NCBI GenBank assembly: GCA_947069175.1 | Contig: CAMTDV010001633.1 | Span: 56,650,102-56,714,101 of the forward strand | Direction of reading: 5' to 3' | DNA: 64,000 nt | Source of the DNA: Scalesia atractyloides | Taxonomy: Eukaryota; Streptophyta; Magnoliopsida; Asterales; Asteraceae | In this document: in pieces, positions 11,615 to 22,785 of the stretch | Layout of the letters: each line of letters starts with the position of its first letter | How positions within the stretch are numbered: position 1 is the stretch's first letter | Notes under the pieces: model-generated | Told to the model about the DNA's origin: nothing | Database searches by the model: none | Seen by the model: the letters and a program-made list of their open reading frames with translations, nothing else | Program-made: the position numbers and the translations under genes

Positions 11615-12081
11615 GTAGCTTTATATCCCCCCATGTTCAATTTATTAGTATGTTAGTGTGTTCTAGAGCTATGTTTGCCTACATATCACCTTTTAAGACC
11701 CCTACTAATAGCTTGCTATTTATAGAATTTACTGGGTTTTGTTGTTATTATTGTTGTTTAAACATAATTGCTTTAAAAATTAAAATGATACCAAAATTTA
11801 GAATTTTAAAGTATTGCTATGTAAAAAAAATAAACATTTTTTGGGGTCAAACGTTTTTTGTATCAACCTCTAAACATCCATGTTGAGTTTAAGTTCGAGT
11901 TCGAGTTCATATGTATGATATAATTTTAGAGTTCGTTTCGGGTTCAGCTTTCAACACGCAAACATGTCATGTTTAATACTACTAGTTGTGTATTGAACGG
12001 ACAAATGATAGGGCTAGAAAGGTCGCATCCTTTGCGTGTTTTCCATCCAACTATCTATATATAGAAAGTAGGTTTTTGGTG
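11615..12081. other. Spacer between two PIF/Harbinger elements
   Basis: No gene is supported. The 144-codon ORF that spans 11452-11886 runs across the element end into AT-rich DNA and has no recognisable domain. Confidence 0.5.
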
Positions 12082-12084
12082 TTA
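12082..12084. other. TTA target-site duplication (left)
   Basis: This pairs with TTA at 15666-15668 around the transposase-bearing element. Confidence 0.8.
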
Positions 12085-12915
12085 GAGCATTCACAGTCCA
12101 TCCATCAACCCACTCCCTCCCTACCTCTAAAATTTTAAAAAATATTCTAATTATTCACTCCATCCTATCCCCTATTTCATTCCCCTAACCCTAAATTGTA
12201 AAAAGACTTTTTCAATAATAAAAAGCTACTGTAGCCCCCTCATCTCCAACCATGTCATCTTCTCCCGCCTATCTCATCCATTCCCGCTTATATAATCTTT
12301 TCTCCCTCCAACCCATCGTTCCCTTCCCTTCCCCTCACACTCAGTGACAAAACCTCACTGTAACAAGGAACCTCATCTCGGTGTAAGTCTATTTTGATTT
12401 CAGTAACTGAATCGTATTTTTGTGATTGTTCATAATGGTAGGTTGTTTGATTGTATACTCTACACCACCTCACGTTAGAGATAAGTCTTAATGCATGATG
12501 TATATATGTGCAACTTTAATTTCTTGTTTATGTGTTGATGATAGTTTGGGGGATTATGTGATCTTGGGTTATTTTGTTTTTGTTTATGTAAGATTAAGAA
12601 TCAATTTGGAATGTTAATTGTTATAAACAAGAAAGAGAGAAAGTTTACATGCCAACATCATCGGCTTTGAGTAAACCAAAATTAACCCTAAGGCAATGAA
12701 CAGAAGCTGCTGTCTTGAATATTTTAGGAGCTTCAACTATGATAATTAGCGACCCTATTTGTAGCAATTCAGAAACATTTGGTGGCTCTTTTGATTTAGA
12801 TTTATAATTCTACCAGCACAACATTACTGCTTACCATAGTTATATACATATATATACTTGTTCAGTCTAGTATAAACACTAAATAAATGATCTTAATGAG
12901 GATGTTGAATGATAA

Positions 12916-14004
12916 TGTATTCGCAAACGTCATAAGTTTATTCGACGTGATCATATTCAAGGACATGAGCGTTTATATCGTGATTATTTTGCAGAAAATC
13001 CCATATATCCCGCAAATCTATTTCGACGGAGATTTCGGATGAGTCGTTCGCTATTTCTTCGTATTCTAAATGAGGTAGTGGCTAACGAGCCATACTTCAT
13101 CCAAAGAAGAGATAATGTTGGAAGACTCGGTTTATCTTCTATACAAAAGATAACGGCAGCACTTAGAATGATGGCTTATGGGGTTACTGCAGATTTTATG
13201 GATGAATGCCTACGCATCAGTGAAAGCACCGCAATGGAGAGTCTTAAAAAATTCTGTGAGACGATAGTAAGTATTTTTATCAGCTGAATATCTACGGTCA
13301 CCAAACACCAATGATATTACCCGATTACTTGCTGTTGCGGACCAACGAGGATTCTCTGAAATGCTCGGAAGCATTGACTGCATGTATTGGAAGTGGAAAA
13401 ATTGTCGCACAGCCTGGAAGGGTATAGACTCTGGCCACATTCGTGAACCTACTATTATCTTGGAGGCGGTTGCTTCATATGATCTTTGGATATGGCATGC
13501 GTTTTTTGGTATGCCCGGTTCACATAACGACATTAAAGTGTTAGAGAGATCTTCTGTTTTCACGGAACTTGCACAAGGGCGTGCTCCACCAGTCAATTAC
13601 ACAGTCAATGGCCACGACTATACTCTTGGAGTATTACCTTGCAGATGGTATATATCCTAAGTGGAAAACTTTTGTAAAAGACGATTCCATCACCAAGAGG
13701 GAACAAGAATAAACATTTTGCAAAAGCACAAGAATCTGATGTCGAGCGAGCATTTGGTGTACTTCAACAACGATTTTCAATCATTCGAGGACCTTCACGA
13801 ATGTTCAAATTGAAGCTACTAACAAATATAATGAAAGCATGTGGTATTCTTCATAACATGATCATTGAAGACGAACGTGATGATGGTGATAGTCTTAACA
13901 TTGAGTATGTTCAACTTGACGATGATCTCCCTGAATTGTCGTGCACCCAAACAAATGAGTTTATGGACTTCATCCAACGTCGTCTTCATATTAAAGATAG
14001 CTAG
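12916..14004 (+). pseudogene. PIF/Harbinger DDE transposase, frameshifted
   Basis: The readable protein starts in frame at about 12916, just after a stop, so the true start is lost. It runs through YFAENPIYP and the helix-turn-helix-like region (13039-13287), then shifts frame near 13280. The catalytic part (13361-13630) has the first aspartate in GSIDCMYWKWKNC (codon 13376) and the second in GMPGSHNDIKVL (codon 13529). Two further one-base shifts lie near 13631 and 13680. The last frame has the catalytic glutamate in DVERAFGVLQ (codon 13744) and runs to TAG at 14002. All three catalytic residues survive in sequence but not in one frame. No intact Myb-like partner is seen inside this element. 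Confidence 0.88.
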
Positions 14005-14362
14005 GCACATCATCAACTTCAAGAAGATCTAATTGAACATCAATGGCTACTCTATTCCCAACAATAAACGATGCCCCATTATATTAGATTGTTTTGTGAA
14101 GGTTATGAGTTGGATTTAGAAATATGTTATGTGATGATCATTAGAATTATATATGAATGACTAGAACTTATTAGCTCAACTTTTGTTTAAGTTTGCATCT
14201 ATTTGGACAATTGACTTCTAATGTGTTACCATCTTAAATTGTTGGTTGTTGTTTTCACCGGACCAAAAAACTGCAGAACGCTGCTGTTGGTTGCTTTTTT
14301 CGCAGAAATGTGTGGGTGTAATGAAAGGATTATGAAGATCTGATTGAGCAAATGGCAGTTGA

Positions 14363-14379
14363 GGGGGGGGGGGGGGGGG
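14363..14379. repeat. Poly-G run of 17
   Basis: Seventeen consecutive Gs lie downstream of the transposase relic. The length is unreliable in most sequencing chemistries. Confidence 0.8.
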
Positions 14380-14739
14380 TAGGTCGTACGATTGCACTTG
14401 ATCAAGTGATTATTTTCAAATTTAGGTTGTCAAAGTTAATTACACTTTGTTATTTGATTTAGCTCCATGTTCACAGTTTGGTGTTTCCGGTAGGAAAAGA
14501 GTTCACGAATTACACAGGTTGTCAAAGTTAATTACAGTTGCCATAACAAGCTGTCGTCTGTAATTTTGTTTCAGGATGTTTTTTTAAATGGGTGTTTAAT
14601 ATGTTTCGAGATTCATTCGCAGCAGCAAGATCATCAAACTCGGCTTGTATGTTGTTTGTGCCTTGAAACTTTGGTATAATTTGCTTAGCTTTATCTGAAT
14701 CAGTTGATTTTTATGACTCTGTTTAGTGTTTCTGGTAGG

Positions 14740-15189
14740 AAAAGAGTTCCTAATGTTCAAATTGACGTGAGAACGACGACCATGGCTAAGGAGATTCGCT
14801 ATCGCAAACCACCAGAAAATATGAAAAAGGGTGTCGTGGTGGAGCGGCTTCGCCTTCTACATGGCAAACAATGTGGCTAGTCTCTTTAATATCGCACCTT
14901 CAGTGTCGGGTTCTAAGTCGAGGCGTAACAGGCGTCGAACTACTGCTGAGACTTTGATCGAAGACATTATCACTCAACTCTTCTCATGGGTAGTTAAGAG
15001 GTCAAAAAATCGGTCTTCGTCTTGGCACACTTGAAGATGTTCAACTGAAAATCCCTTTTAGGTTGTAAGTTTGTTGTTGTTGGCTTGTGGCCTCTTCTTT
15101 TTGTTTCTCTGTTTATGCTTTGTTATTCTTAGCTTTGCGCTAGGGCTGTGTTAATGAGCATTGCCTTTTCAAACAAAAAAAAAAAAAAC
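14740..15189 (+). mobile_element. 5'-truncated L1 LINE tail with poly(A)
   Basis: The reading frame at 14831-15034 contains ETLIEDIITQLFSWVVKRSKNRSSSW, matching in order and character the C-terminal end of plant L1 ORF2 proteins. About 140 bp of T- and G-rich 3' UTR follows, and then an A-rich tail at 15174-15189. This is the usual structure of a 5'-truncated L1 copy. I could not define a clear target duplication. It sits inside the PIF/Harbinger element and is therefore younger than that insertion. Confidence 0.6.
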
Positions 15190-15668
15190 GTATGTGTAAT
15201 CACTTTAATAAATTAAGTATGCAACTTCCGTATATCTAGACTTTTCATTCATTTTTTGCTTCAGTGTTGCTTTTTGGTCTAGTTGTAATAAAATAAATTG
15301 TAAACACAACCTTTGATTTAGCAACTTTTGTTTAACTTATTTACCTAGCTTTAGTACTTAGAATTTATTTTAGAAGAAAATATAACAGGACAAAATAGAT
15401 AGTAGTTAAAATTAGAAAGAGAAGAAATAAAAGAAAAAAAGAATATAGAGATAAATATAATTGATAGGATGTGGAGGGTTTTTTAAAATGAGAGATAAAT
15501 TTTAAAAAGTAGTGTCTTTTAGTTTTTATTTTTTATTTTTTGAACGGCTAATTTCTTTAATTCCTTGTCGTCTGTGAGACTTGAACCCAAGACCTTCCCA
15601 TTTCTAACCTAGTGTCTTTTAATTAAAGTATAGGGTTAAAGATAATAGAAAGGATGTGAATGCTCTTA

Positions 15669-16489
15669 CAAGATATACAAACATAAAGATTCTCTATGAA
15701 ATTTTCACCTTAAAAGTTGAGTGTTAATTTGAATCATCAAAATCTTCATAGGAGTATTCCGATATTTTCTAGACCGCTTGGTAGGGTTGATTTGTGATGG
15801 TACCCCTACCTTTAAAACCACGTGAGTGACTTCAATTGTTATCCATGCCTTTAAAACAACGTGACTTCAATTGTTATCTAACTAGTTATCATGCTATAAA
15901 CAAGATATAATGGGTTAAATTTAAATCAAATTTAAAAAAAGGTGATATAATAATGGTACAATAAATAAGATATATTTGGGTCAGGATATACTAATGGTAT
16001 AAATCTAAATGTTAATAAAAGATTATAATTAATGCTACATGATAATTTCTCCTTCAACCTCACAATTACATTTTTATTTTTATTTAAAAATATTTTATTA
16101 TCCTTATCCTTATTATTATTATTATTATTATTAAATCTCACAGTTTTATCAATATTAATAGTTTAAATTATTAATATTATTATTTGAAACATAGTTTATC
16201 TAATAATGTAAACCCATAAAAAATTAGTATAAATAAAATCATTTAATAAGATATATCCATATCCACCTTATTATATATTCACCAAAAATGAAGATGGGGC
16301 TTCTATTATTTAAAACTCCTACATTCCATCTATAAATTAATTAATAAAAAAACGTTTGAAAAAATAATTATTTATTAAAGTTAATTTTTTAGGGTCATTA
16401 ATGTTAAAAAGGATAATTTTTACTTAACTAACTATTTGGAATCATTTACTAACTATTTTTATTATTATTATTATTGACAAGGATTTGAT
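15669..16489. other. AT-rich spacer with (TTA)n
   Basis: No gene is supported. A (TTA)n microsatellite lies at 16110-16132 and gives the asparagine- and lysine-rich minus-strand ORF nearby. Confidence 0.6.
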
Positions 16490-17327
16490 TACTAACTATT
16501 TTTATTGTTATTATTATTATTATTGATAAGGATTTGATCTAATTCGTATGAGTCTAATCTAATTAATTTTATATAATTATTAAATTCTATTTAACTTATT
16601 GTTGTGAATTAATTTAAGATCAATCATATATATAAGTTATTTCTTTACATAGCTATTTAAGTTTACAATTGATTGATGAGATAAATGAATATGATGGGTT
16701 TAGTATTTTTAGTTATTAGCAATAACAAATACATAACTTAAAGTTATAAATAGTGGAATCCCTCGCATAATGCAGTAAGAATTCAGCCTCGGTCAGTATC
16801 AGTTTGATTCGTTACGATATCGGCACTCAATATATCAACCTAAGAAAAAAACCAATGAAATAAAATCGTTAAACCTTAGAGTATAAAAATCTTGTGATAA
16901 CTTATTTTTTTTTCTATTCCCTGCACAAATAACAAAACATGATATTAAAGTGAAACTCTTTAATGAAATACGTGCTCTTGCTAATGTTTAAAATTTAGGC
17001 GTACTATTTAATGAAATATGTGTTGTTGCTAATATTTAAAATTTAGGCATACTAGCAGATTTATCAAGTGTAGCTTTCCATTTCAAATTATTCATATTCA
17101 AGTTGTCTAAATTGTAAATTTAACTTATGTATTTATTGACAAATAGCAATAACTATCTATGATATATTAACATCTTAAATTGTTTTAATTTATTTTTTTT
17201 CTTTATCATTCAAAGAAGTTGACATTTTTCTGATTATGAATGCTTTTAAGCATTTTTATGGTATTTATAATCTTTTACTTACGATATTTTTTTTATTTAA
17301 CCCGTGTACACGGGGTCCACAACCTAG
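16490..17327 (+). mobile_element. Helitron-like element, 3' portion
   Basis: The 3' end has a perfect 14-bp palindrome, CCCGTGTACACGGG (17301-17314), then 9 nt, then CTAG (17324-17327) followed by T. That is the Helitron terminus layout. The preceding 800 bp is homologous, by eye, to 21180-21958 in the next element, including a shared stretch beginning ataaatagtggaatccctcg (16747 and 21415). The 5' end is not defined; a TC word at 16302 is a weak candidate because the base before it is T, not A. No Rep/helicase coding is seen. Confidence 0.6.
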
Positions 17328-17639
17328 TAAGATATAATTGGGTAGGATATATTAGAAAGTTTATTTGGGTAGGAAGGTTAAGAATAATGTTGATCATCTA
17401 TCTAGTAATTAAGGGCTAAGATTACATTGGTGGAATTGAACAAAAAAAGTAGGCTTGAGTTTCTTAAGGGGTATTCTAGTCTATCCAAGTCAATAGATTC
17501 CCTCTCCTCCAATTCCCCCCATTTTTAAAGCGTTAATAACTCTTTCATACGACATTTTTATAAAAATTGCACCAAAAACGAGCTATATTTTATCTTTAAA
17601 GTTATACTATTGCTATATTTATGAAAAAAATTCGAATAC
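17328..17639. other. Spacer, nothing recognised
   Basis: No gene is supported. The last 100 bp contain tatactattgctata, a word shared with the arms of the fold-back element at 20060-20938. Confidence 0.5.
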
Positions 17640-18245
17640 CCAGATGCGTAAAACACAATGACAAAAAAACATAAAAATGACTTTTTTTTTTCTAAAACGC
17701 AATTGACAAAAAAATCACAAAAGAGATGTTTTGTTTCTAAAACGCAATGGCCTAAAAACATACCGAAATATGTTGTTTCTAAACCGCAATGGCCTATAAC
17801 ACAAAGAAATGTTTTTGTTTTCTAAAACGCAATGGACTATAAACATACAGAAATGTGTTTTTTTAAAAACCACAATGGACTAAAAACACAAAAATATGTT
17901 GTTTCTAGAACACAATAGACAAAAAACAAAAAGAAATATGTTGTTTCTAAAACACAATGGACTAAAAACTCAAAGAAATGTCTTGTTTCTAAAACGCAAT
18001 AGACAAAAAACACAAAATACGTTGTTTCCGAAACGCAATAGACATAAATCACAAAGAAATATGTTGTTTCTAAAACGTGGACTAAAAACACAAAGAAATG
18101 TTTATTTTTCTAAAACACAGTTGACTAAAAACGCAAAAAAATGGGTTGTTTCTAAATGCAATGAACTGAAAACACAAAAAGAAATGTTTTTTCATTCTTT
18201 TGTAAAACGCAATGACTCATTCAAAAACCCATATCGTAAAACGTA
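17640..18245. repeat. Minisatellite of about 45-bp aaaacgcaatgg units
   Basis: About a dozen diverged units share the core tttctaaaacgcaatgg...ctaaaaacacaaagaaatg. The two longest ORFs over it (116 codons plus, 84 codons minus) are periodic translations of the array and are not genes. A similar vocabulary of aaaacgc words recurs in the fold-back element at 20375-20620. Confidence 0.85.
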
Positions 18246-18657
18246 ATTCAAAAGTCTTCAACGATTGACGAAATTTGAATGCTAGAAACACTTATCAGCA
18301 ATCGAATCGAATGAATCGAGTGATTCGCTTAAGAATCATAGGAAAAAATGAGAAATTGTGTGAAATTAAACTGGGTTTCTTCAAAAAAAAGCTGAAGAAT
18401 ACGTTGATTAAGTGTTTGAATCATTGATTGATGACGAGAATCGCACTAAGATATAGTAATTATTGAGATAGAAAGTGAAGAAAAGGTTGAAGATGGTGGG
18501 TTTCGAAGTTACAAGGAAAGAAAAAGGGAGAAGATAAGATAAAATTAACTAAAATACCCTTACCCTTTATTTTTCAATTTTGTCACATGTCATAACCCTA
18601 TTTCTTACTACCATTCATACTCAAACTATACTTCCTATTTAATCATCTCCCAATAAA
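18246..18657. other. Spacer, nothing recognised
   Basis: A short stretch between the minisatellite and the second Helitron with no supported gene or terminal structure. Confidence 0.5.
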
Positions 18658-19118
18658 TCTATAGTATTAAAAGATTCCACTAAATGTCATGTGCCATTTT
18701 CTCGTTTAATATAGGTCTTTTGTTATTAATTATTATTATATTATTATTTTATTATATAATATAATAATAAGAAGGATATTGTATGCTAATCAAAGATTCC
18801 ACTAAATGTTACATGTATTTTCTTTTGTATGTCTTTTGTTATTAATTATTATTTTTTATTAATATAATACAATAACATTGATCTAATAATTCGAATATAG
18901 TTAATTAATATATACCATAAGGATATTGATCTAATTCGTAAGGGTCTAATCTAATTCTAATATTATTTTATTAATTTATATATATATATATATATAATGT
19001 AAGTATATGGAGAAAACCCAACTAACTGAGAAAACTTAGGAACTCTAAGCTATTTTTTTTTAAAATTACACGTGTAATATACATGTTTTTAAGGATTTTG
19101 AAAAAACTATATATCCTT

Positions 19119-19119
19119 T

Positions 19120-19162
<43 letters not shown>
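19119..19162. repeat. (TA)n microsatellite
   Basis: A run of alternating TA borders the first inverted-repeat element. Shorter TA runs border the other two (near 19886, 20052 and 20940). Confidence 0.85.
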
Positions 19163-19166
<4 letters not shown>

Positions 19167-19887
19167 GAAGATCCTGCGTAAAGTGTGTGTTTCCTAGAAA
19201 GCCTAGGAAGTGATCTGGGCCATCCGATGGGTGTATTTAATGGTTGAGATCATCTTGGTGGCATTTTGGTAATATGTGTGTCTTAAAAATAGGATTATTT
19301 AATTGATTGGGGGTAAATGTGTCATTTAAGTTGTTTTAAATAAGGAAATAACTACCAATCATAAAAACCTCAAAAAATGTCGCAAATTTTTTTCTCTCTC
19401 TCTAATCCCTTACATTTGAAACCACCTAATCACACAAAAAATAACGATAAATCAGATATAGATGTGTTAATGGTAGTGTGTTTTGTTGATAAAACACAAT
19501 GTGACAAACTAGTGACTGACTGCTAAAACACAGTGTGATTAAACAGTATCTGAAACCAGTAACTGCTAAAACACAGTGTGATGAAACGGTACCTGAAACG
19601 AGTAATTGCTAAAACACAATGTTATTAAACAGTTGCTGAAATCAGTAACTGCTAAAACACAGTGTGATGAACTCAGTATAAAACACAACGTGAAGAAAGC
19701 GTAATGATTTGAAATTGTCAAAGAGATATACATTTCCATAAATATCTGGATAGTTAGTTAGAATATATAATATTCCAAAATTAAATTAATAATCAAATTA
19801 CCATCATGCCCTTTAGAATAAAAAAACTAAAAGCCACATGTCACATCCCTATTACTTCCTAGACTTTCTAGGAAACATAGGCTTTTA
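19162..19887. mobile_element. MITE-like element a, with internal minisatellite
   Basis: Near the left end lies TTTCCTAGAAAGCCTAGGAA; the reverse complement of the right end has TTTCCTAGAAAGTCTAGGAA. This is an inverted repeat of over 20 bp, with looser matching outside it. TA-rich tracts border both sides. The centre (about 19488-19690) is an array of about four units of roughly 50 bp built on gctaaaacacagtgtgat. There is no coding. Confidence 0.6.
19488..19690. repeat. ctaaaacacagtgtgat array in MITE a
   Basis: The core word recurs at about 19531, 19567, 19607 and 19651 with small changes, separated by variants of aaacagtatctgaaaccag. Confidence 0.75.
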
Positions 19888-20059
19888 TATATATAGGGTT
19901 GGGTTCATTTCAGAACTCTAAATGATTGCAGAACTTTCAGTACTCCAAATAAACAATCATTATATGTAGGGTATTTTTATCATTTATTATATGTATATTT
20001 ATGATTACGTACATGTTAAGAGTAGTACACATATGTGTAATAGCCAAATTATATATATA

Positions 20060-20938
20060 GGGGCGGTATTTTGTGAAAACGCCTAGAAGTGTGTAAACGG
20101 TGAGAACGATTTAAGTGTTTACATGTGGCGTTGGTGATAACTTACACTAAGGGGTAATTTTGTCAAAAGGTCCATGCACATGCCACTCACATGCCAAAAA
20201 CCACCCACATGCAAGTCACATGCACATTCCACCGTCTTTTTTGAACTACCGTAACTTTTTTATACGTGATTATTTTTAAAAAAAAGTTTCACCATAAAAT
20301 CGAGTGTTTTACTATCTTTCCAACGAGTATACTATTGCTATACTTTTGAAATAAAAAAATGACATGAACTGGATTTTCAAATAAAAACGCCATAAAACAT
20401 CCAGTTCAGAAAAAACGCTATGAAAAATACTCAGTTGAAAACGCCATAAAAACACCCAGTTCAGAAAAACGCCATAAAAGCTAGTTGAAAACGCCATAAA
20501 AACATGAAAACCCAGTTCAAAACGCTATAAAAAACAAAGTTCAAAACGCTATAAATAAATTTCAAAACGTCAAAAAAAAAAAAAAAAAACAAAGCTCAAA
20601 ACCCATAAAAACCCAGTTCATTTTTTTTTCAAAAAATATATCAATAGTATACTCGTTGGAAAGATAAATACGTTGAATTTTATGGTGTAATTTTTTTAAA
20701 AAATTAATCATGTATAAAAAAGTTATTGGCGTTTAAATATGGAGGGGGGATGGCATGTGATTAGCATGTGCACCCTTGTTTTGGATCTTCCCATATTACC
20801 CCTCCTGTTAGTTTTAAAGTTCCTATTATTTACAAAAAATGTCACCGCATCAATCTTAGCCTCAAATCATAAAGATCTTGTGGCTGAAAATCGTTCTCAC
20901 TGTTTTACACTTCTAGGCGTTCTCATTTTATCGTAACA
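20060..20938. mobile_element. Fold-back element c
   Basis: The ends share an inverted repeat over about 45 bp: aacgcctagaagtgt is seen near 20079 and, reverse-complemented, near 20920, followed by ggtgagaacgatt and gtgagaacgatt. A second, inner inverted repeat pairs 20230-20340 with 20630-20740 (ctttccaacgagtatact and its complement). The centre is a minisatellite of aaaacgccataaaaac/cagttc units (about 20375-20620). There is no coding. The long inverted arms should let the single strand fold almost completely. Confidence 0.65.
20375..20620. repeat. aaaacgccataaaaac array in element c
   Basis: About eight short units alternate aaaacgccataaaaac and cagttca with length variants. The array ends in a poly-A run at about 20573-20590. 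Confidence 0.8.
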
Positions 20939-21957
20939 CTATATATATATATGTGTGTGTGTGTAATCATAAAATTACATATAAAAATGATAAAGTTACT
21001 CTTAACATCTATGTAATCATAAAAATACATCTAATAAATGATTTATATAAATAAAAAAGATTGCTTATTAAGAGTTCTACGAGTTCTGTAAATATTTAGG
21101 GTTCTGAACTGATCTTCACTATATATATATATACACACACACACACAATATAAATTTAAACTATTCTTGAATATATTGTTGGAAAATTAACGAATATACA
21201 CCTTTAAATTTAAATTAATTTTATAAAGTTACTAAATTCTAAACTTATGGTTATAATTTAATTTAGGATTAATCATATATATAAGTTATTTCCCATTATT
21301 GTAGAAGATATTTACATAGTTCATTGAGTTTACATTTGATAGATGGAATAAATTAATGGGACGAGTTTAGTTTTTTTAAGTTATTAACAACAACAAATAT
21401 ATAATTTAAAGTTATAAATAGTGGAATCCCTCGCACAATGCGGTATGAATTCAGCTTCGGTCGGTATTCGTTTGATTCATTACGATACCGTCAATCGGTA
21501 TAGCAACCTAAACAAAAAAACAAATGGAATAAAATCCTAAAACCTTAGTATAAATATCCTGTGGTAACTTCAAATTTCTTTTACTATTCCTTGCATACAA
21601 AAAACATGATATCAAAGTGAAACTCGTTAATGAAATATGTGCTCTAGCTAATATTAAGATTTATGCGTACTAGTAGATTTAACATGTGTAGCTTTTCATT
21701 TCAAATTATTTATAATTCAAGTTGTCTAAATTGTAAGTTTTAACTTATGTACATATTGATAAATAGCAATAATTATCTATAATATATTAGCATCTTATAT
21801 TGTGTTAATTTATTTTATTTTTTTCAAATTTAAAAGAAATTGACATTTTTCTGATTATGGGTCGTCTTAAGCAATTTTTAAAGACATTTGTCATCTTTTA
21901 CTTACGTGAGATATTTTCTTTATTTAACCCGTGTAACACACGGAGTCTAGGGTCGTG

Positions 21958-22674
21958 AGGGTTGTTTCCCCTTCAATCCATCCTAGGGCTGTTCACGAGC
22001 CGAGCCGAACCAAACCGAACCAATCAAACCTTTGCTCATGATCGGTTCATTACAAACCGAACCGAACCGAGCATTTTTTCAACTGAGCCAAAGTCGAGCG
22101 AGTGTCTTTCGATCCGAGCATTTTTCGAACAAACGTCGAGCGGGTATCGAGCATCACAGAACAAACAAGGAAAGTGACAATGGGTGTGCTAGTTATTAGA
22201 GTAAAGTGTAGTCTTCGCCCCTGATGTTTTGTCCAATTAGAACATAAGTAAAAAATTTAACAAATAATAAGGAATACAAAAACACTCAGCTAGTTCTATC
22301 GAGATTAACTTAGCAGGAAGATAAATCATTGACCGATTAAAGCATGCCCTTTAACTATCGGAAGTTTGAAATTGAATGAACTGATTGAAGCAAAACCATA
22401 GCGACTTGGCGTCTTGGCGAGTGGTGATGGAGAAATGGAATAACGATGGCTAATGGGGGGGGTTTTGATAAGGATCTTGTACTTCTTAATAGAATGGTGG
22501 GTTTAGACTTGAGTATTAATCGACGCTTCACATTTCAGTATTCGAAATTTTAACTCAATTTCTCAAATGAAAATTTTAGTATTGGACAATGAACTATTGG
22601 TATTGAACTTCAATTCTAATTATTTAAATGAGCTCTATTTGGATCTCGGACCAAGCATTTCAGTATTTGAAATT
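21958..22674. other. Spacer with gaaccga simple repeats
   Basis: At 21995-22075 the words gagccgagccgaacc and accgaaccgaacc form a degenerate simple repeat. No gene is supported in the rest. Confidence 0.55.
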
Positions 22675-22785
22675 TGTTGGAAATTTTAGTGAAAATGTGT
22701 TTTTCCCTAAATATTTTGGACATCAATAATAATATTTATATATGTGTTGTATAAATAGTATTTATAGGTTCGGGTTCTACATTGT
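22675..22785 (+). mobile_element. Host flank left of LARD-1, candidate LTR start
   Basis: TGTTGGAAATTTTAGTG at 22675 could be an LTR start. If LARD-1 is removed, this stretch joins the flank at 52530. The junction reads attgt (22781-22785) and gttgt (52530-52534), a 5-bp target duplication with one mismatch. Confidence 0.4.

Larger units (their letters stand above)
12085..15665 (+). mobile_element. PIF/Harbinger element with transposase relic
   Basis: The left terminus is GAGCATTCACAGTCC at 12085. The right terminus, reverse-complemented, is GAGCATTCACATCC ending at 15665. TTA flanks both ends (12082-12084 and 15666-15668). The 3.58-kb element carries a DDE transposase pseudogene (about 12916-14004) and a later L1 LINE insertion (about 14740-15189). 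Its ends differ from those of the neighbouring element at 9028, so the two belong to different families, and this one did not simply mobilise that one. Confidence 0.85.
19893..21120. mobile_element. MITE-like element b, interrupted by element c
   Basis: The left end has ttcatttcagaactctaaat followed by gcagaact. The reverse complement of the right end has gatcagttcagaaccctaaat followed by acagaact. These form an imperfect inverted repeat of about 40 bp. The two halves (19893-20058 and 20941-21120) are mostly short AT-rich sequence, partly shared with each other in inverted orientation (atttattagatgta words). Element c sits in the middle in a TA tract. Confidence 0.55.
18658..21957 (+). mobile_element. 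Helitron-like element with nested inverted-repeat elements
   Basis: The 5' end is TCTATAGTATTAAAAG at 18658, preceded by A. The 3' end has the hairpin word CCGTGTAACACACGG (21929-21943) and is homologous to the neighbouring Helitron's 3' part, but its terminal CTAG is degraded or displaced, so the end is placed at about 21950-21958. The first 120 bp are tandemly duplicated (agattccactaaatgt at 18671 and 18795). About 2 kb of the interior is later insertions in (TA)n tracts. No Rep/helicase coding is seen. Confidence 0.55.

Noticed and set aside
11452..11886. 144-codon plus-strand ORF
   Set aside because: It crosses the right end of a PIF/Harbinger element into AT-rich DNA and has no domain or coding-like composition.
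14363..14379. G runs here and at 38452-38462 and 40622-40634 as quadruplex signals
   Set aside because: Each is a single homopolymer rather than spaced G tracts, and its length may be a sequencing artefact.
17837..18246. Long periodic ORFs on both strands
   Set aside because: They are translations of the aaaacgc minisatellite; the unit length allows open frames by chance.
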